DNA from: Streptomyces phaeofaciens
GTDB taxonomy: Bacteria > Actinomycetota > Actinomycetes > Streptomycetales > Streptomycetaceae
Length of the DNA stretch: 64,000 nt
Reading direction: 5' to 3'
NCBI RefSeq assembly: GCF_014648915.1
Contig: NZ_BMSA01000035.1
Location: 1 to 64,000, forward strand
Numbering within the stretch: position 1 is the first letter of the stretch; the number at the start of each line of letters is the position of its first letter. Of this stretch, positions 9,283-17,893 are shown piece by piece. The translations under genes were made by a program, and so were the position numbers. The notes below the pieces were generated by a model that was given only the letters and a program-made list of their open reading frames with translations, was not told the origin of the DNA and ran no database searches.

Positions 9283-10692
9283 TCAGATGATGCCGAACAG
9301 GATGCCCGCCCCGAGGATCACCAGGCAGGTGAGGGCGGCCCACTTGACCACGAACCGGGTGTGGTCGCCGAACTCGACCTTGGCCATGCCGACCAGGACG
9401 TACACGGCCGGGACCAGGGGGCTCGACATGTGCAGGGGCTGGCCGACCAGCGAGGCGCGGGCGATCTCCAGCGTCGAGACGCCGTGTGCCTGGCCGGCCT
9501 CGGCGAGGACCGGGAGGACACCGAAGTAGAAGCCGTCGTTGGACATGAAGTAGGTGAGCGGAAGGCTCAGCAGACCGGTGACGAAGGCCATGTGCGGGCC
9601 CATCCCGTCGGGGATGTTGTCCACCAGCCAGCGGGCCATGTGGTCGACCATGCCGGTGCCCTGGAGGACGCCGGTGAAGACGGCGGCGGCGAAGACCATG
9701 CCGGAGACGTTGAGGACGTTCTCGGCGTGCGCGCCGATGCGGGCCTTCTGGTCGGGCATGTGCGGGAAGTTGACGGTGAGCGCGAGCGCGGCGCCGAGCA
9801 GGAACAGCACCGGGATCGGCAGCCACTCCATGATCATGGCGGTGAGCAGGACGACCGTCAGCAGCGCGTTGAACCAGTACAGCCCGGGGCGCAGGGTGGC
9901 GCGGTGCGGGTCCAGGCCCTGGAAGCCGTCCTCGGGCTCGTCGTCGCCGAGGGCGGCGGCGCCCGAACCGGCGGCCGGGGTGGAGGACGTGCCGGTACCG
10001 GAGCCGCCGGATCCGCCCGCGCCGACCAGCAGGGTCTCGGACTCCTTCTCCTCGACCAGCACCTCGTCCAGCGTCAGCACCCCGAGCCGGCGCCGCTCAC
10101 GCCGGCCGAGGACGTAGGAGAGCGCGATGACGAACAGCAGGCCCACGGCCAGGGCCGGGATCATCGGGACGAAGATGTCGCTGGCGTCGAGCTTCAGCGC
10201 GGTGGCGGCGCGGGCGGTGGGGCCGCCCCAGGGCAGGGTGTTCATCACGCCGTTGGCCATGGCCGCGACGCCGGTCATCACGACCAGGCTCATCTTCAGG
10301 CGCTTGTACAGCGGATACATCGCCGAGACGGTGATCATGAACGTGGTGGAGCCGTCGCCGTCGAGGGAGACGATCGCGGCGAGGAGCGCCGTGCCGACGA
10401 CGATGCGCAGCGGATCGGCCTTGCAGAACTTCAGGATCGCCCGGACGATCGGGTCGAAGAGGCCGACGTCGATCATCACACCGAAGTAGACGATCGCGAA
10501 CATGAGCATCGCCGCGGTGGGGGCGAGGCTGGTGACGCCGTCGATGACGTAGTCACCGAGCTGGGCGCCCTTCCCGACGAAGACGCAGAACAGTGCCGGG
10601 ATCAAGACGAGCGCCGCGATCGGCGACATCTTCTTCAGCATGATCAGGACCAGGAAGGTCGCGATCATGGCGAAGCCGAGGATGGTCAACAT
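9283..10692 (-). CDS. CitMHS family metal-citrate transporter
   Basis: Secondary transporter of 469 residues with about 12 membrane segments, resembling CitM/CitH and the Streptomyces iron-citrate carrier CitSc. These import citrate complexed with a divalent metal or iron by proton symport. Family features include the SLDGDGSTTFMITVSAMYPLYKRL stretch and NTLPWGGPTARA. A Gly/Ser/Ala-rich cytoplasmic loop (about residues 240-265) separates the two halves. The start is ATG 10692; an alternative upstream in-frame start at 10728 would overlap the inverted repeats before the gene. The metal preference cannot be read from sequence. Confidence 0.88.
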   Translation of the reverse strand: MLTILGFAMIATFLVLIMLKKMSPIAALVLIPALFCVFVGKGAQLGDYVIDGVTSLAPTAAMLMFAIVYFGVMIDVGLFDPIVRAILKFCKADPLRIVVGTALLAAIVSLDGDGSTTFMITVSAMYPLYKRLKMSLVVMTGVAAMANGVMNTLPWGGPTARAATALKLDASDIFVPMIPALAVGLLFVIALSYVLGRRERRRLGVLTLDEVLVEEKESETLLVGAGGSGGSGTGTSSTPAAGSGAAALGDDEPEDGFQGLDPHRATLRPGLYWFNALLTVVLLTAMIMEWLPIPVLFLLGAALALTVNFPHMPDQKARIGAHAENVLNVSGMVFAAAVFTGVLQGTGMVDHMARWLVDNIPDGMGPHMAFVTGLLSLPLTYFMSNDGFYFGVLPVLAEAGQAHGVSTLEIARASLVGQPLHMSSPLVPAVYVLVGMAKVEFGDHTRFVVKWAALTCLVILGAGILFGII

Positions 10693-10700
10693 GTGTGGAT

Positions 10701-10770
10701 ACCTAACGTTCGCCCTTGAACATCCCACCTGGGGGTCGGCGGTGCGATGACGTTAGGTCCGTTCAAACGG
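10701..10770. promoter_or_regulatory. Inverted repeats upstream of the citrate transporter
   Basis: The leader holds a 9-bp inverted repeat, ACCTAACGT (10701-10709) and ACGTTAGGT (10750-10758), whose arms are 40 bases apart. Directly beside it is a perfect 12-bp palindrome, CCGTTCAAACGG (10759-10770). Both are candidate operators; no regulator gene lies next to them. The whole 10693-10828 gap holds no gene. Confidence 0.5.
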
Positions 10771-10828
10771 TGTTAACAACCCGTTGACGCGCGAGCAATA
10801 AGCGCAAAAGTCCTGGTCACAGCTTTGC

Positions 10829-13060
10829 TCAGGTCACAGGCACGAGCGAGACGGGTACGCCGTTGAGGACCGCGTTGCCCGAGAGGGGGTCCAGCAGGCT
10901 GCCGTCGAGGAGCTGGTTGACGTTGACGCCGGGGTCGGTGGCGGCATGGCTCAGCCGGGTGCCGGGCCGGTCGTGGCCCCAGCCGTGCGGCAGGCTCACC
11001 ACACCCCGCCGTACGCCGTCGGTGATCTCCGCCGGGGCGGTCACCTCTCCCCCGGCGCCCTTCACCCGCACCGCGCCGCCGTCGCGTACGCCGAGCCGCT
11101 CGGCGTCCTCGGGGTGGATGTGCACGGTGCAGCGGTTGGTGCCGCCGGTGAGGGAGGGGACGTTGTGCAGCCAGCTGTTGTTGGACCGCAGATGGCGCCG
11201 CCCGACGAGGACCAGCCCGGCGGGCCGCTCGCGCAGTGCCTGGCGCAGCCGGGGCAGATCGCCGGCGATCGGCTCGGGCAGCAGCTCGATCCGCCCGCTG
11301 CGGGTCTTCAGGGGCTGCGGCAGGCGCGGGCGCAGCGGCCCGAGGTCGATGCCGTGCGGGTGGCCGAGCAGCCGGTCGAGGGTCAGCCCGTCCGGGCGGA
11401 CGCCGAAGCCGTCGCCGTAGGGGCCGAGGCGCAGCATGAGGTCGAGGCGGCGCTCGGGGCCGTTCTCGCCGGTGAGGAGGGCGGCCAACTCTTCGGGGTC
11501 GCGGCCGTGCACGGGCGAGTGGGGTTCCCTGACGGCCTTGCCGAGGGTCTGGCCGACGACCATGTCGTCGACGGCGGACGGGTCGGCGCCGTGCATACCG
11601 GTCACGGCCAGGATCAGCCGGGCGAGGATCTCGGTCTCGGCCATCCGGCCGGGTTCGAGCGGGACGGCGGGGCGGTTGTAGCGGACCTGGTTGCGCACGG
11701 CCAGGGTGTTGAACGCGAAGTCGTGGTGCGGGCTCTGCGAGGGCGGGGGCGGCGGCAGGACGACGTCGGCATGGCGCGCGGTCTCGTTCAGGTACGGGTC
11801 GACGCTGACCATGAAGTCCAGCGAGCCGAGCGCCTTGTCGAGCCGGTCGCCGTCGGGCGCGGAGAGCACGGGGTTGGCGGCGACCACGAGGAGCGCCCGG
11901 ATCGGCTCGCCCTCCTCGGTGGCGGTGTCGATCTCCTCGGCGAGCACGGAGAGCGGCAGCTCGCCCTTGGCCTCGGGGTGCCGGCCGACCCGGGAGTGCC
12001 AGCGTCCGAGCCGGAAGCCCTTGCCGGGCCCGGCCGGGCGGGGCGTCCGGTCCGTGGCGGCCTGCGGGAAGAGGGCGCCGCCCGGCCGGTCCAGGTTGCC
12101 GGTGAGGATGTTGAGGACGTCGACGAGCCAGCTGCCGAGCGTGCCGTAGGGGACCGTGCAGCTGCCGATGCGGCCGTACACGGCGGCGGTGGGGGCGGCG
12201 GCGAGTTCACGGGCGAGGACGCGGATGACGGGGGCGTCGACGTCACAGGCCGGGGCGACGGCTTCGGGGGTGAAGTCCCGTACGGCGTCCCTCAGTTCGT
12301 CGAGGCCTTCGACGTGCTCCGTCAGCGCGCCGAGGTCGGTCAGCCCCTCCTCGAACAGCACCTGGGCCATGGCGGCGAGGAGCAGAGCGTCGGTGCCGGG
12401 CCGGATGTCGATGTGCCGGTCGGCGAGCTTGGCGGTGCGGGTGCGGCGCGGGTCGATGACGGTGAGGGTGCCGCCGCGGGCCTTGAGGGCCCTGAGCCTG
12501 CCGGGGAAGTCGGGGGCGGTGCACAGGCTCCCGTTGGACTCCAGGGGGTTGGCGCCGATCAGGAGCAGATGGTCGGTGCGGTCGAGGTCCGGCACGGGGA
12601 TGGCGTTGGCGTCGCCGAAGAGCAGCCCGCTGGAGACGTGCTTGGGCATCTGGTCGACCGTGGAGGCGGTGAACAGGCTGCGGCTGCCGAGCCCGGCCAT
12701 CAGCACGGTCGGGTAGAGGGCGCCGGCCACGGTGTGCACGTTGGGGTTGCCGAGGACGACCCCGACGGCGTGCGGGCCGTAGCGTTCGACGATCGGCCGG
12801 ATGCCGGCGGCGACGGCGTCGAAGGCCTCCGCCCAGGTGGCCTCGCGCAGCTCGCCGTCCCGGCGGACGAGGGGGGTCCGCAGCCGGTCGGGGTCGCCGT
12901 CGACGGCCGCGAAGGAGGCGCCCTTGGGGCAGATGAACCCCTTGCTGAACACATCCTCACGGTCGCCGCGGGCGCCGGTGACCGCGGTTCCCTCGATGGT
13001 GAGCGTCAGCCCGCAGGTGGCCTCGCACAGGGGACAGATTCGCAGGGCGGTGCGGGACAC
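10829..13060 (-). CDS. Molybdopterin-dependent oxidoreductase (DMSO reductase/formate dehydrogenase family)
   Basis: Oxidoreductase of 743 residues binding bis-MGD molybdenum cofactor. The N-terminus has an Fe4S4 motif (CPLCEATC, then Cys of GFICPKG). The molybdopterin domains (VVLGNPNVHTVAG, LLLIGANPLESNG, VIDPRRTRTAKLADRH) and a C-terminal dinucleotide-binding domain (RRHLRSNNSWLHN, VSLPHGWGHDRPG) follow. It resembles formate dehydrogenase or assimilatory nitrate reductase catalytic subunits, but the substrate is unknown. No signal peptide is visible, so it is probably cytoplasmic. GTG 13060 is chosen because GGGAGG lies five bases upstream; a start at ATG 13105 would lie inside the operator. 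The TetR gene upstream on the same strand is its likely regulator. Confidence 0.85.
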   Translation of the reverse strand: MSRTALRICPLCEATCGLTLTIEGTAVTGARGDREDVFSKGFICPKGASFAAVDGDPDRLRTPLVRRDGELREATWAEAFDAVAAGIRPIVERYGPHAVGVVLGNPNVHTVAGALYPTVLMAGLGSRSLFTASTVDQMPKHVSSGLLFGDANAIPVPDLDRTDHLLLIGANPLESNGSLCTAPDFPGRLRALKARGGTLTVIDPRRTRTAKLADRHIDIRPGTDALLLAAMAQVLFEEGLTDLGALTEHVEGLDELRDAVRDFTPEAVAPACDVDAPVIRVLARELAAAPTAAVYGRIGSCTVPYGTLGSWLVDVLNILTGNLDRPGGALFPQAATDRTPRPAGPGKGFRLGRWHSRVGRHPEAKGELPLSVLAEEIDTATEEGEPIRALLVVAANPVLSAPDGDRLDKALGSLDFMVSVDPYLNETARHADVVLPPPPPSQSPHHDFAFNTLAVRNQVRYNRPAVPLEPGRMAETEILARLILAVTGMHGADPSAVDDMVVGQTLGKAVREPHSPVHGRDPEELAALLTGENGPERRLDLMLRLGPYGDGFGVRPDGLTLDRLLGHPHGIDLGPLRPRLPQPLKTRSGRIELLPEPIAGDLPRLRQALRERPAGLVLVGRRHLRSNNSWLHNVPSLTGGTNRCTVHIHPEDAERLGVRDGGAVRVKGAGGEVTAPAEITDGVRRGVVSLPHGWGHDRPGTRLSHAATDPGVNVNQLLDGSLLDPLSGNAVLNGVPVSLVPVT

Positions 13061-13101
13061 GGGTCCTCCCGGGGGCGGCGGCGTTGCCTTCTCCCGGCCG
13101 A

Positions 13102-13119
13102 GCATACCGACCGGTATGC
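13102..13119. promoter_or_regulatory. TetR-type operator before the molybdopterin oxidoreductase
   Basis: An 18-bp palindrome, GCATACCGACCGGTATGC, with 8-bp perfect arms and a two-base centre, lies 42 bases upstream of the GTG start. ATACCGnnCGGTAT is a common TetR-family operator form. It sits between the TetR gene (ending 13245) and the oxidoreductase start. A related element, AGGTATACCT, lies before the TetR gene. Confidence 0.7.
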
Positions 13120-13244
13120 ATCCTTGGGAGGGGTTGCCGGGGAGCGGTTCACGGGAGGGTCCGCGGGAGGGGCCGTGGCACGAGCCGCCCGACGGGCCGC
13201 GGGAGGAGCCGCCGGACGGGCCGCGAGGCACCCCCGCCCCGGCA

Positions 13245-13862
13245 TCAGTCCAGTACGCGGCCCAGATACGCCCGCAGCAGTTCCCGGGTCTCCTCGATCA
13301 CCTTCGGGTCGCCCTCCGGGGCCACCCGGAAGGCGAGCTGGACGAGGGCGTCGGCGGTCTCCACGGCGATCAGGAAGGTGCGGCGCAGGTCCTCGTCGGG
13401 GGTGCGGCCGAGGTAGTCGGCGAGCAGGTCGGTGAGCCGGTCGGCGACCCGGTGATTGGGTTCGCTCTGGCGGCTGCCGACCGGGATCTGGTTGCCGAAG
13501 TCGACCAGGGAGAAGCCGGGCGCGGTGCGCTTCATGGCCAGGTACTCGTCGAGCACGGCGTCCATGGCGGCCCGCCAGTTTCCGCGCCGCGCACTCGCCA
13601 GCCGCTCGGTGACGCGCTCGGAGTACCGCTCCAGGTTGCGCTGGGCCAGGGCGTCCGCCATCTGCCGCTTGTTGCCGAAGAAGCGGTAGACGGAGCCGAT
13701 GGGCACACCGGCGCGCTGGGCGACGGCGCGGGTGCTCAGGTCGTCGTAGCCGACCTCGTCGAGGAGGTCGGCGCAGGCGTCCAGGATCCGGGTGAGCCGT
13801 TCGGCACTGCGCCGCTGGACGGGCGCACGACGGAGCGATGTCGCTGGGGGCACGGGCTTCAT
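13245..13862 (-). CDS. TetR/AcrR family transcriptional regulator
   Basis: Repressor of 205 residues. The N-terminal helix-turn-helix is clear (STRAVAQRAGVPIGSVYRFFGNK, about residues 43-65). The C-terminal two-thirds is a helical ligand-binding and dimerisation domain. It is encoded directly upstream of, and codirectional with, the molybdopterin oxidoreductase; an 18-bp palindrome lies between the genes, and a shorter related palindrome lies 21 bases before its own start. Control of itself and of the oxidoreductase is therefore likely, by inference. The 13120-13244 spacer is a low-complexity, imperfectly repeated GC-rich run with no gene. Confidence 0.88.
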   Translation of the reverse strand: MKPVPPATSLRRAPVQRRSAERLTRILDACADLLDEVGYDDLSTRAVAQRAGVPIGSVYRFFGNKRQMADALAQRNLERYSERVTERLASARRGNWRAAMDAVLDEYLAMKRTAPGFSLVDFGNQIPVGSRQSEPNHRVADRLTDLLADYLGRTPDEDLRRTFLIAVETADALVQLAFRVAPEGDPKVIEETRELLRAYLGRVLD

Positions 13863-13882
13863 GATGCCTTTCCGCCGTGGTC

Positions 13883-13892
13883 AGGTATACCT
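13883..13892. promoter_or_regulatory. Short palindrome upstream of the TetR gene
   Basis: AGGTATACCT is a perfect 10-bp palindrome built of the same GGTAT/ATACC arms as the operator at 13102-13119, in overlapping arrangement. It could be an autoregulatory half of the same system. Confidence 0.35.
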
Positions 13893-13926
13893 CGCCCCCC
13901 AGTACGGAGAAAGATGCCTGATGCAC

Positions 13927-14463
13927 TCATGGCGAGGGCGAGGACGAGGCGAAGGAGGCGCCCGAGGGGTCCGACGCGGTGATGTCCGCCGTGCTCTGCA
14001 CGGGCTTGCCGTCGACCGCCCACACCGTGCCGTCGTCCGCGTACAGCCGCGCGGTGACCTGGTGGGTGCCGTGCGGAAGGTAGCCGGCCGGGATGCGGTA
14101 CGTCGGGGCCCGCAGGTCGGCCAGGGCCCGGTCGTCGACGTAGAGCCGGGCGATGCCGCGGCCGGTGGCGGCCTCCGCCTTCACACCGTCCGGCGAGAAC
14201 CGGAAATTGGCCAGCTTCAGCCGTACGTCCCAGCCGCCCTCGGCGTCCGGCTGCACCTCGAGGCCGACCTCGGGCGCGCCCTTCCCGTCCACCTCGCGGT
14301 AGTGACGGCCGTCACCGTCGGTGTCCTTCAGCACCTTGCCCACGGGTGAGGGCGACAGCACGTCCCCCTGTTCCTGGGCACCACCGGAACCGCAGCCCGC
14401 GGATCCGGTCAGCATCAGGACACAGACCGCGAGCGCGGCGGCTCCTGCACGCGTCCACGACAT
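13927..14463 (-). CDS. Small secreted lipoprotein, function unknown
   Basis: Protein of 178 residues with a lipoprotein signal peptide: short basic start, hydrophobic run and an SAGC lipobox at about residues 21-24. The mature part is acidic, has no further Cys and ends in a Ser-rich tail (SFASSSPSP). No catalytic motif is recognised; the fold is perhaps a beta-rich periplasmic or extracytoplasmic domain. ATG 14463 was chosen because the signal peptide starts there. No good ribosome binding site is visible. A TAATGT hexamer ends about eight bases upstream, which would fit a leaderless message. It is divergent from hmgA with 164 bases between starts. Confidence 0.7.
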   Translation of the reverse strand: MSWTRAGAAALAVCVLMLTGSAGCGSGGAQEQGDVLSPSPVGKVLKDTDGDGRHYREVDGKGAPEVGLEVQPDAEGGWDVRLKLANFRFSPDGVKAEAATGRGIARLYVDDRALADLRAPTYRIPAGYLPHGTHQVTARLYADDGTVWAVDGKPVQSTADITASDPSGASFASSSPSP

Positions 14464-14561
14464 GTCGGCGACATTAGAGCAACGGCCCGACACGCGGATC
14501 CCCCTGTGGTCTGGTTCCGGTCGCCCTTGATCGTCCTCCCAGAGGAGGACCGTCGCACCTC

Positions 14562-14590
14562 TTGCGCCCACGAAAACGCAATCCTACGGT
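14562..14590 (+). promoter_or_regulatory. Probable hmgA promoter
   Basis: TTGCGC at 14562-14567 and TACGGT at 14585-14590 are spaced by 17 bases, a good match to the Streptomyces HrdB consensus (TTGACN, TANNNT). The transcript would start about 30 bases before the hmgA ATG. A TCCTCC/GGAGGA hairpin lies just upstream near 14534-14549. Confidence 0.55.
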
Positions 14591-14627
14591 GATACATAGG
14601 AATCGATCGGCAAGGGAGCCAGCGACG

Positions 14628-15956
14628 ATGAACCGCGGGGACGCACGGAAGATCGCCGAGGGGCTGACGCACCTCTCCGGCTTCGGCAACGAGCACGGTT
14701 CCGAGGCCGTCCCGGGCGCCCTGCCCGAGGGCCGCAACTCACCCCAGCGGGCCCCCCTCGGCCTCTACGCGGAGCAGCTCAGCGGTACGGCGTTCACCGA
14801 GCCGCGCGCCCACAACCGGCGCTCGTGGCTGTACCGGATCCGCCCCTCGGCCGCCCACCCGGCGTTCACCCGCACCGGCAACGGCGCGCTGCGCACAGCC
14901 CCCTTCACCGAGACGGTCCCGGACCCGAACCGGCTGCGCTGGGACCCCCTGCCGGAGCCCGCGGAGGGCACCGACTTCCTGGCCGGCCTGTGGACCCTCG
15001 GCGGCAACGGCGACGCCACCCAGCGCACCGGCACGGCCGTGCACCTCTACCACGCCGACACCTCCATGGACCGTGTCTTCAGCGACGCCGACGGCGAGCT
15101 GCTGATCGTGCCGGAGCGGGGCGGGCTGCTGCTGCGCACGGAGTTCGGCCTGCTGCGCGCCGAGCCGGGCCATGTGGCGCTGATCCCGCGGGGGGTCCGC
15201 TTCCGGGTCGACCTGCTGGACGACACGGCCCGCGGCTATGTCTGCGAGAACTACGGCGCCCCCTTCCAGCTCCCCGACCTCGGCCCGATCGGCGCCAACG
15301 GCCTCGCCAACCCCCGCGACTTCCTGGCGCCCGTCGCCGCGTACGAGGACGTCGAGGGCCCGGTGGAGGTGGTCAACAAGTTCTGCGGCAACCTCTGGAC
15401 GGCCCGTTACGACCATTCGCCGCTCGATGTGGTCGCCTGGCACGGCAACCACGTCCCGTACGTCTACGACCTGCGCCGCTTCAATGTCATCGGCTCGATC
15501 TCGTACGACCACCCGGACCCGTCGATCTTCACGGTGCTGACGTCGCCGTCGGACACCCCCGGCCTCGCCGGCGTGGACTTCGTGGCGTTCGTACCGCGCT
15601 GGCTGGTGGGCGAGGACACCTTCCGGCCGCCGTACTTCCACCGGAACGTGATGAGCGAGTACATGGGCCTGATCGAGGGGGCCTACGACGCGAAGACGGC
15701 GGGGAAGGGGGGCTTCGTGCCGGGCGGCGGCTCGCTGCACAACATGATGTCGGCGCACGGCCCGGACCGGGAGACGTTCGACCGCGCGAGCGCGGCGGAG
15801 CTGCGGCCGCAGCGGATCGACGACGGACTGGCGTTCATGTTCGAGACGCGCTGGCCGCTCACCCTCACCCCGCACGCGGCCGGAGCGGACCACTTGCAAC
15901 CGCGCTACGACGACGTGTGGAACGGCCTCGAACGGCACTTCCGCCCCTTGCACTGA
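14628..15956 (+). CDS. hmgA: Homogentisate 1,2-dioxygenase
   Basis: Iron(II) ring-cleaving dioxygenase of 442 residues that converts homogentisate to maleylacetoacetate in tyrosine and phenylalanine breakdown. Diagnostic motifs are [11 protein letters not shown] near the N-terminus, [16 protein letters not shown], and the C-terminal [11 protein letters not shown] segment that carries His and Glu iron ligands. [18 protein letters not shown] follows. The length matches the family. ATG 14628 has AAGGGAG about ten bases upstream. No fumarylacetoacetase or HPPD gene is next to it. The GntR-type gene 26 bases downstream is probably cotranscribed. Confidence 0.96.
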   Translation: MNRGDARKIAEGLTHLSGFGNEHGSEAVPGALPEGRNSPQRAPLGLYAEQLSGTAFTEPRAHNRRSWLYRIRPSAAHPAFTRTGNGALRTAPFTETVPDPNRLRWDPLPEPAEGTDFLAGLWTLGGNGDATQRTGTAVHLYHADTSMDRVFSDADGELLIVPERGGLLLRTEFGLLRAEPGHVALIPRGVRFRVDLLDDTARGYVCENYGAPFQLPDLGPIGANGLANPRDFLAPVAAYEDVEGPVEVVNKFCGNLWTARYDHSPLDVVAWHGNHVPYVYDLRRFNVIGSISYDHPDPSIFTVLTSPSDTPGLAGVDFVAFVPRWLVGEDTFRPPYFHRNVMSEYMGLIEGAYDAKTAGKGGFVPGGGSLHNMMSAHGPDRETFDRASAAELRPQRIDDGLAFMFETRWPLTLTPHAAGADHLQPRYDDVWNGLERHFRPLH

Positions 15957-15982
15957 AGATTCCCGAAGGGTACGGATGGCCC

Positions 15983-16732
15983 GTGACCTCCTTCGCCCCG
16001 GATTCGATCGTCCTCAACCGCAAGCTGCCGCTCTGGTACCAGGTGTCGCAGTCGCTGCGCGCCTCGATACTCGGCCGCTCACCCCGGGACCCGCTGCGGC
16101 TGCCCACCGAGGAACAGCTCGCGGGGCACTACGGGGTGAGCGTGCTGACCATGCGGCAGGCGCTGAAGGAGCTGGAGGACGAGGGGCTGATCACCCGGCA
16201 CCGCCGGCGGGGCACGTTCATCGAGCCCGACGCGCGGCGGGGCGCCCCGGTGCGGCTGCTGGGCTCGGTCGACGCGATCGTGGCCCAGCAGTCCGGCATG
16301 ACGACGCGGCTGCTGGCCCAGGGCACGACGGCGGTTCCCGCCGAACTCGCCGAGCACTTCCCGGATCTGACCGAGATCGCGACGTACCACCGGCTGCGCG
16401 GCGACGACACCACGGGGGAGCCGACCAACCACGCCCGCAACTACGTCCGTCCCGAACTCGCCGCCCGGATCGACCCGGACGACCTGGTGCGCTGGCCGAT
16501 GACCAAGGTGCTGCGGGACATCGTGGGCGCCGACATCAGCCGGATCACGGACACCGTCGAGGCACGTCTGGCGGACCCGGAGACGGCCCAGCTCCTCCAT
16601 GTCCCGCTGCTGAGCCCGATCCTGCACTACACGGGCGTCACCTATGACACGGACGGCCGGGTGCTGGACGCGGCCGTCATCCACTACCGGGGTGACCGTT
16701 TCTCCTTCACGGTCACCCTCGACGCCACCTGA
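15983..16732 (+). CDS. GntR family regulator (HutC/UTRA type)
   Basis: Regulator of 249 residues. The N-terminal winged helix (LPTEEQLAGHYGVSVLTMRQAL, followed by GLITRHRRRGTFI) is the GntR DNA-binding domain. The C-terminal 150 residues form a UTRA small-molecule-binding domain ending HYRGDRFSFTV, which is typical of the HutC subfamily. GTG 15983 is the only reasonable start close to the homology. It lies directly after hmgA, so it may sense a tyrosine-pathway intermediate such as homogentisate and control hmgA. This is inferred from position only. Confidence 0.88.
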   Translation: MTSFAPDSIVLNRKLPLWYQVSQSLRASILGRSPRDPLRLPTEEQLAGHYGVSVLTMRQALKELEDEGLITRHRRRGTFIEPDARRGAPVRLLGSVDAIVAQQSGMTTRLLAQGTTAVPAELAEHFPDLTEIATYHRLRGDDTTGEPTNHARNYVRPELAARIDPDDLVRWPMTKVLRDIVGADISRITDTVEARLADPETAQLLHVPLLSPILHYTGVTYDTDGRVLDAAVIHYRGDRFSFTVTLDAT

Positions 16733-16744
16733 GCAGGACGTAGC

Positions 16745-17887
16745 ATGCCCACCGTGACGCACGCCGACGCTCTGCCGCTGGCGGACCTCATGCCGTGGTC
16801 CGTCGCCCCGCCGCGACTCGGCCGGGAGTGGCCGCTGGCCCCCGACCCGGCCGTGCTCAGGGACCGCTGGGCCGCCCTGGTGAAGGCGGACGGCCCGGAC
16901 CGCGAGGCGCTGTTCGAGCCGACGCGCTCGCGCACCCTCCACACGGCGGTGGGCCGGCTGCCCGGGCGGTCCGGCGGCACGGAGCGGCTGGCGCGCGCCG
17001 CCGGCCCCTGCCCGGAGCCGGTACGGGTGCTGGCCGCGCCCTTCGACGAGCGGTGGCTCCTCCCCGACCACCGGCTGATCGACGCGGCCCGGCCGGAGCT
17101 GTGGCGGGTGGCGGACGAGCGGCAGGCGTTCGTCGTGGAGCGGCCGGACGCGCCGCCGCTGGTGACCCGGCTCCTGCCCTTCCTGCGCCCGGGCCGGATC
17201 CGCCCGCTGTACCGCCGTCCGGGCGGCACGGAACCCAACCTCGCGCCGGGTCTGCTGGACCATCTCGGCCACTCCCGCGACCCGCTGGACTTCCTGGCCT
17301 GGACGCTGGCCACGACCGGCCCCGACCTCACCGTCCCGCTCCCCCGGGATCCCGCGCTCTGGTCCCGGGGTGTCGCGCTGGGCCACCACGCCCTGCGGCT
17401 GCTGCGCCGCGACGGGGAGCGCCCCAAACTCCCCGGCGGCCGCCGCCCGTACGTCCGCGCCCCGCTGCCGGCCCGCCCGCTCACCGTGCACTACGACCGC
17501 GAGGAGGAGGCCCTCCATCTCGACGAGGGCCGCATCTCCCCGGTGCCCCCGCAGGCCTGGGACTTCGGGACGGGTTCCGGGGAGCGGGTCCTGGAGCGCT
17601 GGTTCGCGGCCCGGGCGGAGCCCGACGCCCTGCCGGGCACCCTCGCGGCGATCCGTCCGACGGCCTGGCGGCAGACCTGGACGTCGGAACTCCTGGAGCT
17701 GATCACGGTGTTGGCCCTGCTGGCGGAAGTCCGCGAGCAGCAGGCGGAGTTGACGGTGACGGACCGGGTGACGGCGGCGGAGCTCCGCGCGGCGGGCGTC
17801 CTGCCGGTCCCGGATTCCGCCCGTCGTCCGGCCACGGTCCTGGACCACCACGAGGAGGGCCCCGAGGGCCAGTTCGCCCTGATCTAG
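16745..17887 (+). CDS. Stand-alone type ISP restriction enzyme C-terminal-like protein
   Basis: Protein of 380 residues with no signal peptide or membrane segment. It resembles, from memory, a widespread Streptomyces family labelled type ISP restriction/modification enzyme because it matches the C-terminal region of LlaGI-like enzymes. Conserved blocks include LLPDHRLIDAARPELWRVAD, RPYVRAPLPARPLTVHYDR and ALHLDEGRISPVPPQAWDF. The nuclease, helicase and methyltransferase domains of a full type ISP enzyme are all absent here and next door, so restriction activity is unlikely. It starts 12 bases after the GntR gene and ends six bases from the convergent TetR gene. Function should be treated as unknown. 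Confidence 0.65.
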   Translation: MPTVTHADALPLADLMPWSVAPPRLGREWPLAPDPAVLRDRWAALVKADGPDREALFEPTRSRTLHTAVGRLPGRSGGTERLARAAGPCPEPVRVLAAPFDERWLLPDHRLIDAARPELWRVADERQAFVVERPDAPPLVTRLLPFLRPGRIRPLYRRPGGTEPNLAPGLLDHLGHSRDPLDFLAWTLATTGPDLTVPLPRDPALWSRGVALGHHALRLLRRDGERPKLPGGRRPYVRAPLPARPLTVHYDREEEALHLDEGRISPVPPQAWDFGTGSGERVLERWFAARAEPDALPGTLAAIRPTAWRQTWTSELLELITVLALLAEVREQQAELTVTDRVTAAELRAAGVLPVPDSARRPATVLDHHEEGPEGQFALI

Positions 17888-17893
17888 GACGAA

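Noticed and set aside
13150-13244. Imperfect GC repeats resembling a coding extension of the oxidoreductase
   Set aside because: The frame is open, but the translation is a PSGG/SRGP repeat, the operator lies in it and the GTG at 13060 has the ribosome binding site.
10946-13435. 829-codon plus-strand frame opposite the molybdopterin oxidoreductase
   Set aside because: Antisense shadow with low-complexity sequence.
16745-17887. Active restriction-modification system
   Set aside because: Only a C-terminal-like module is present, with no nuclease, helicase or methyltransferase motif here or in the neighbouring genes.
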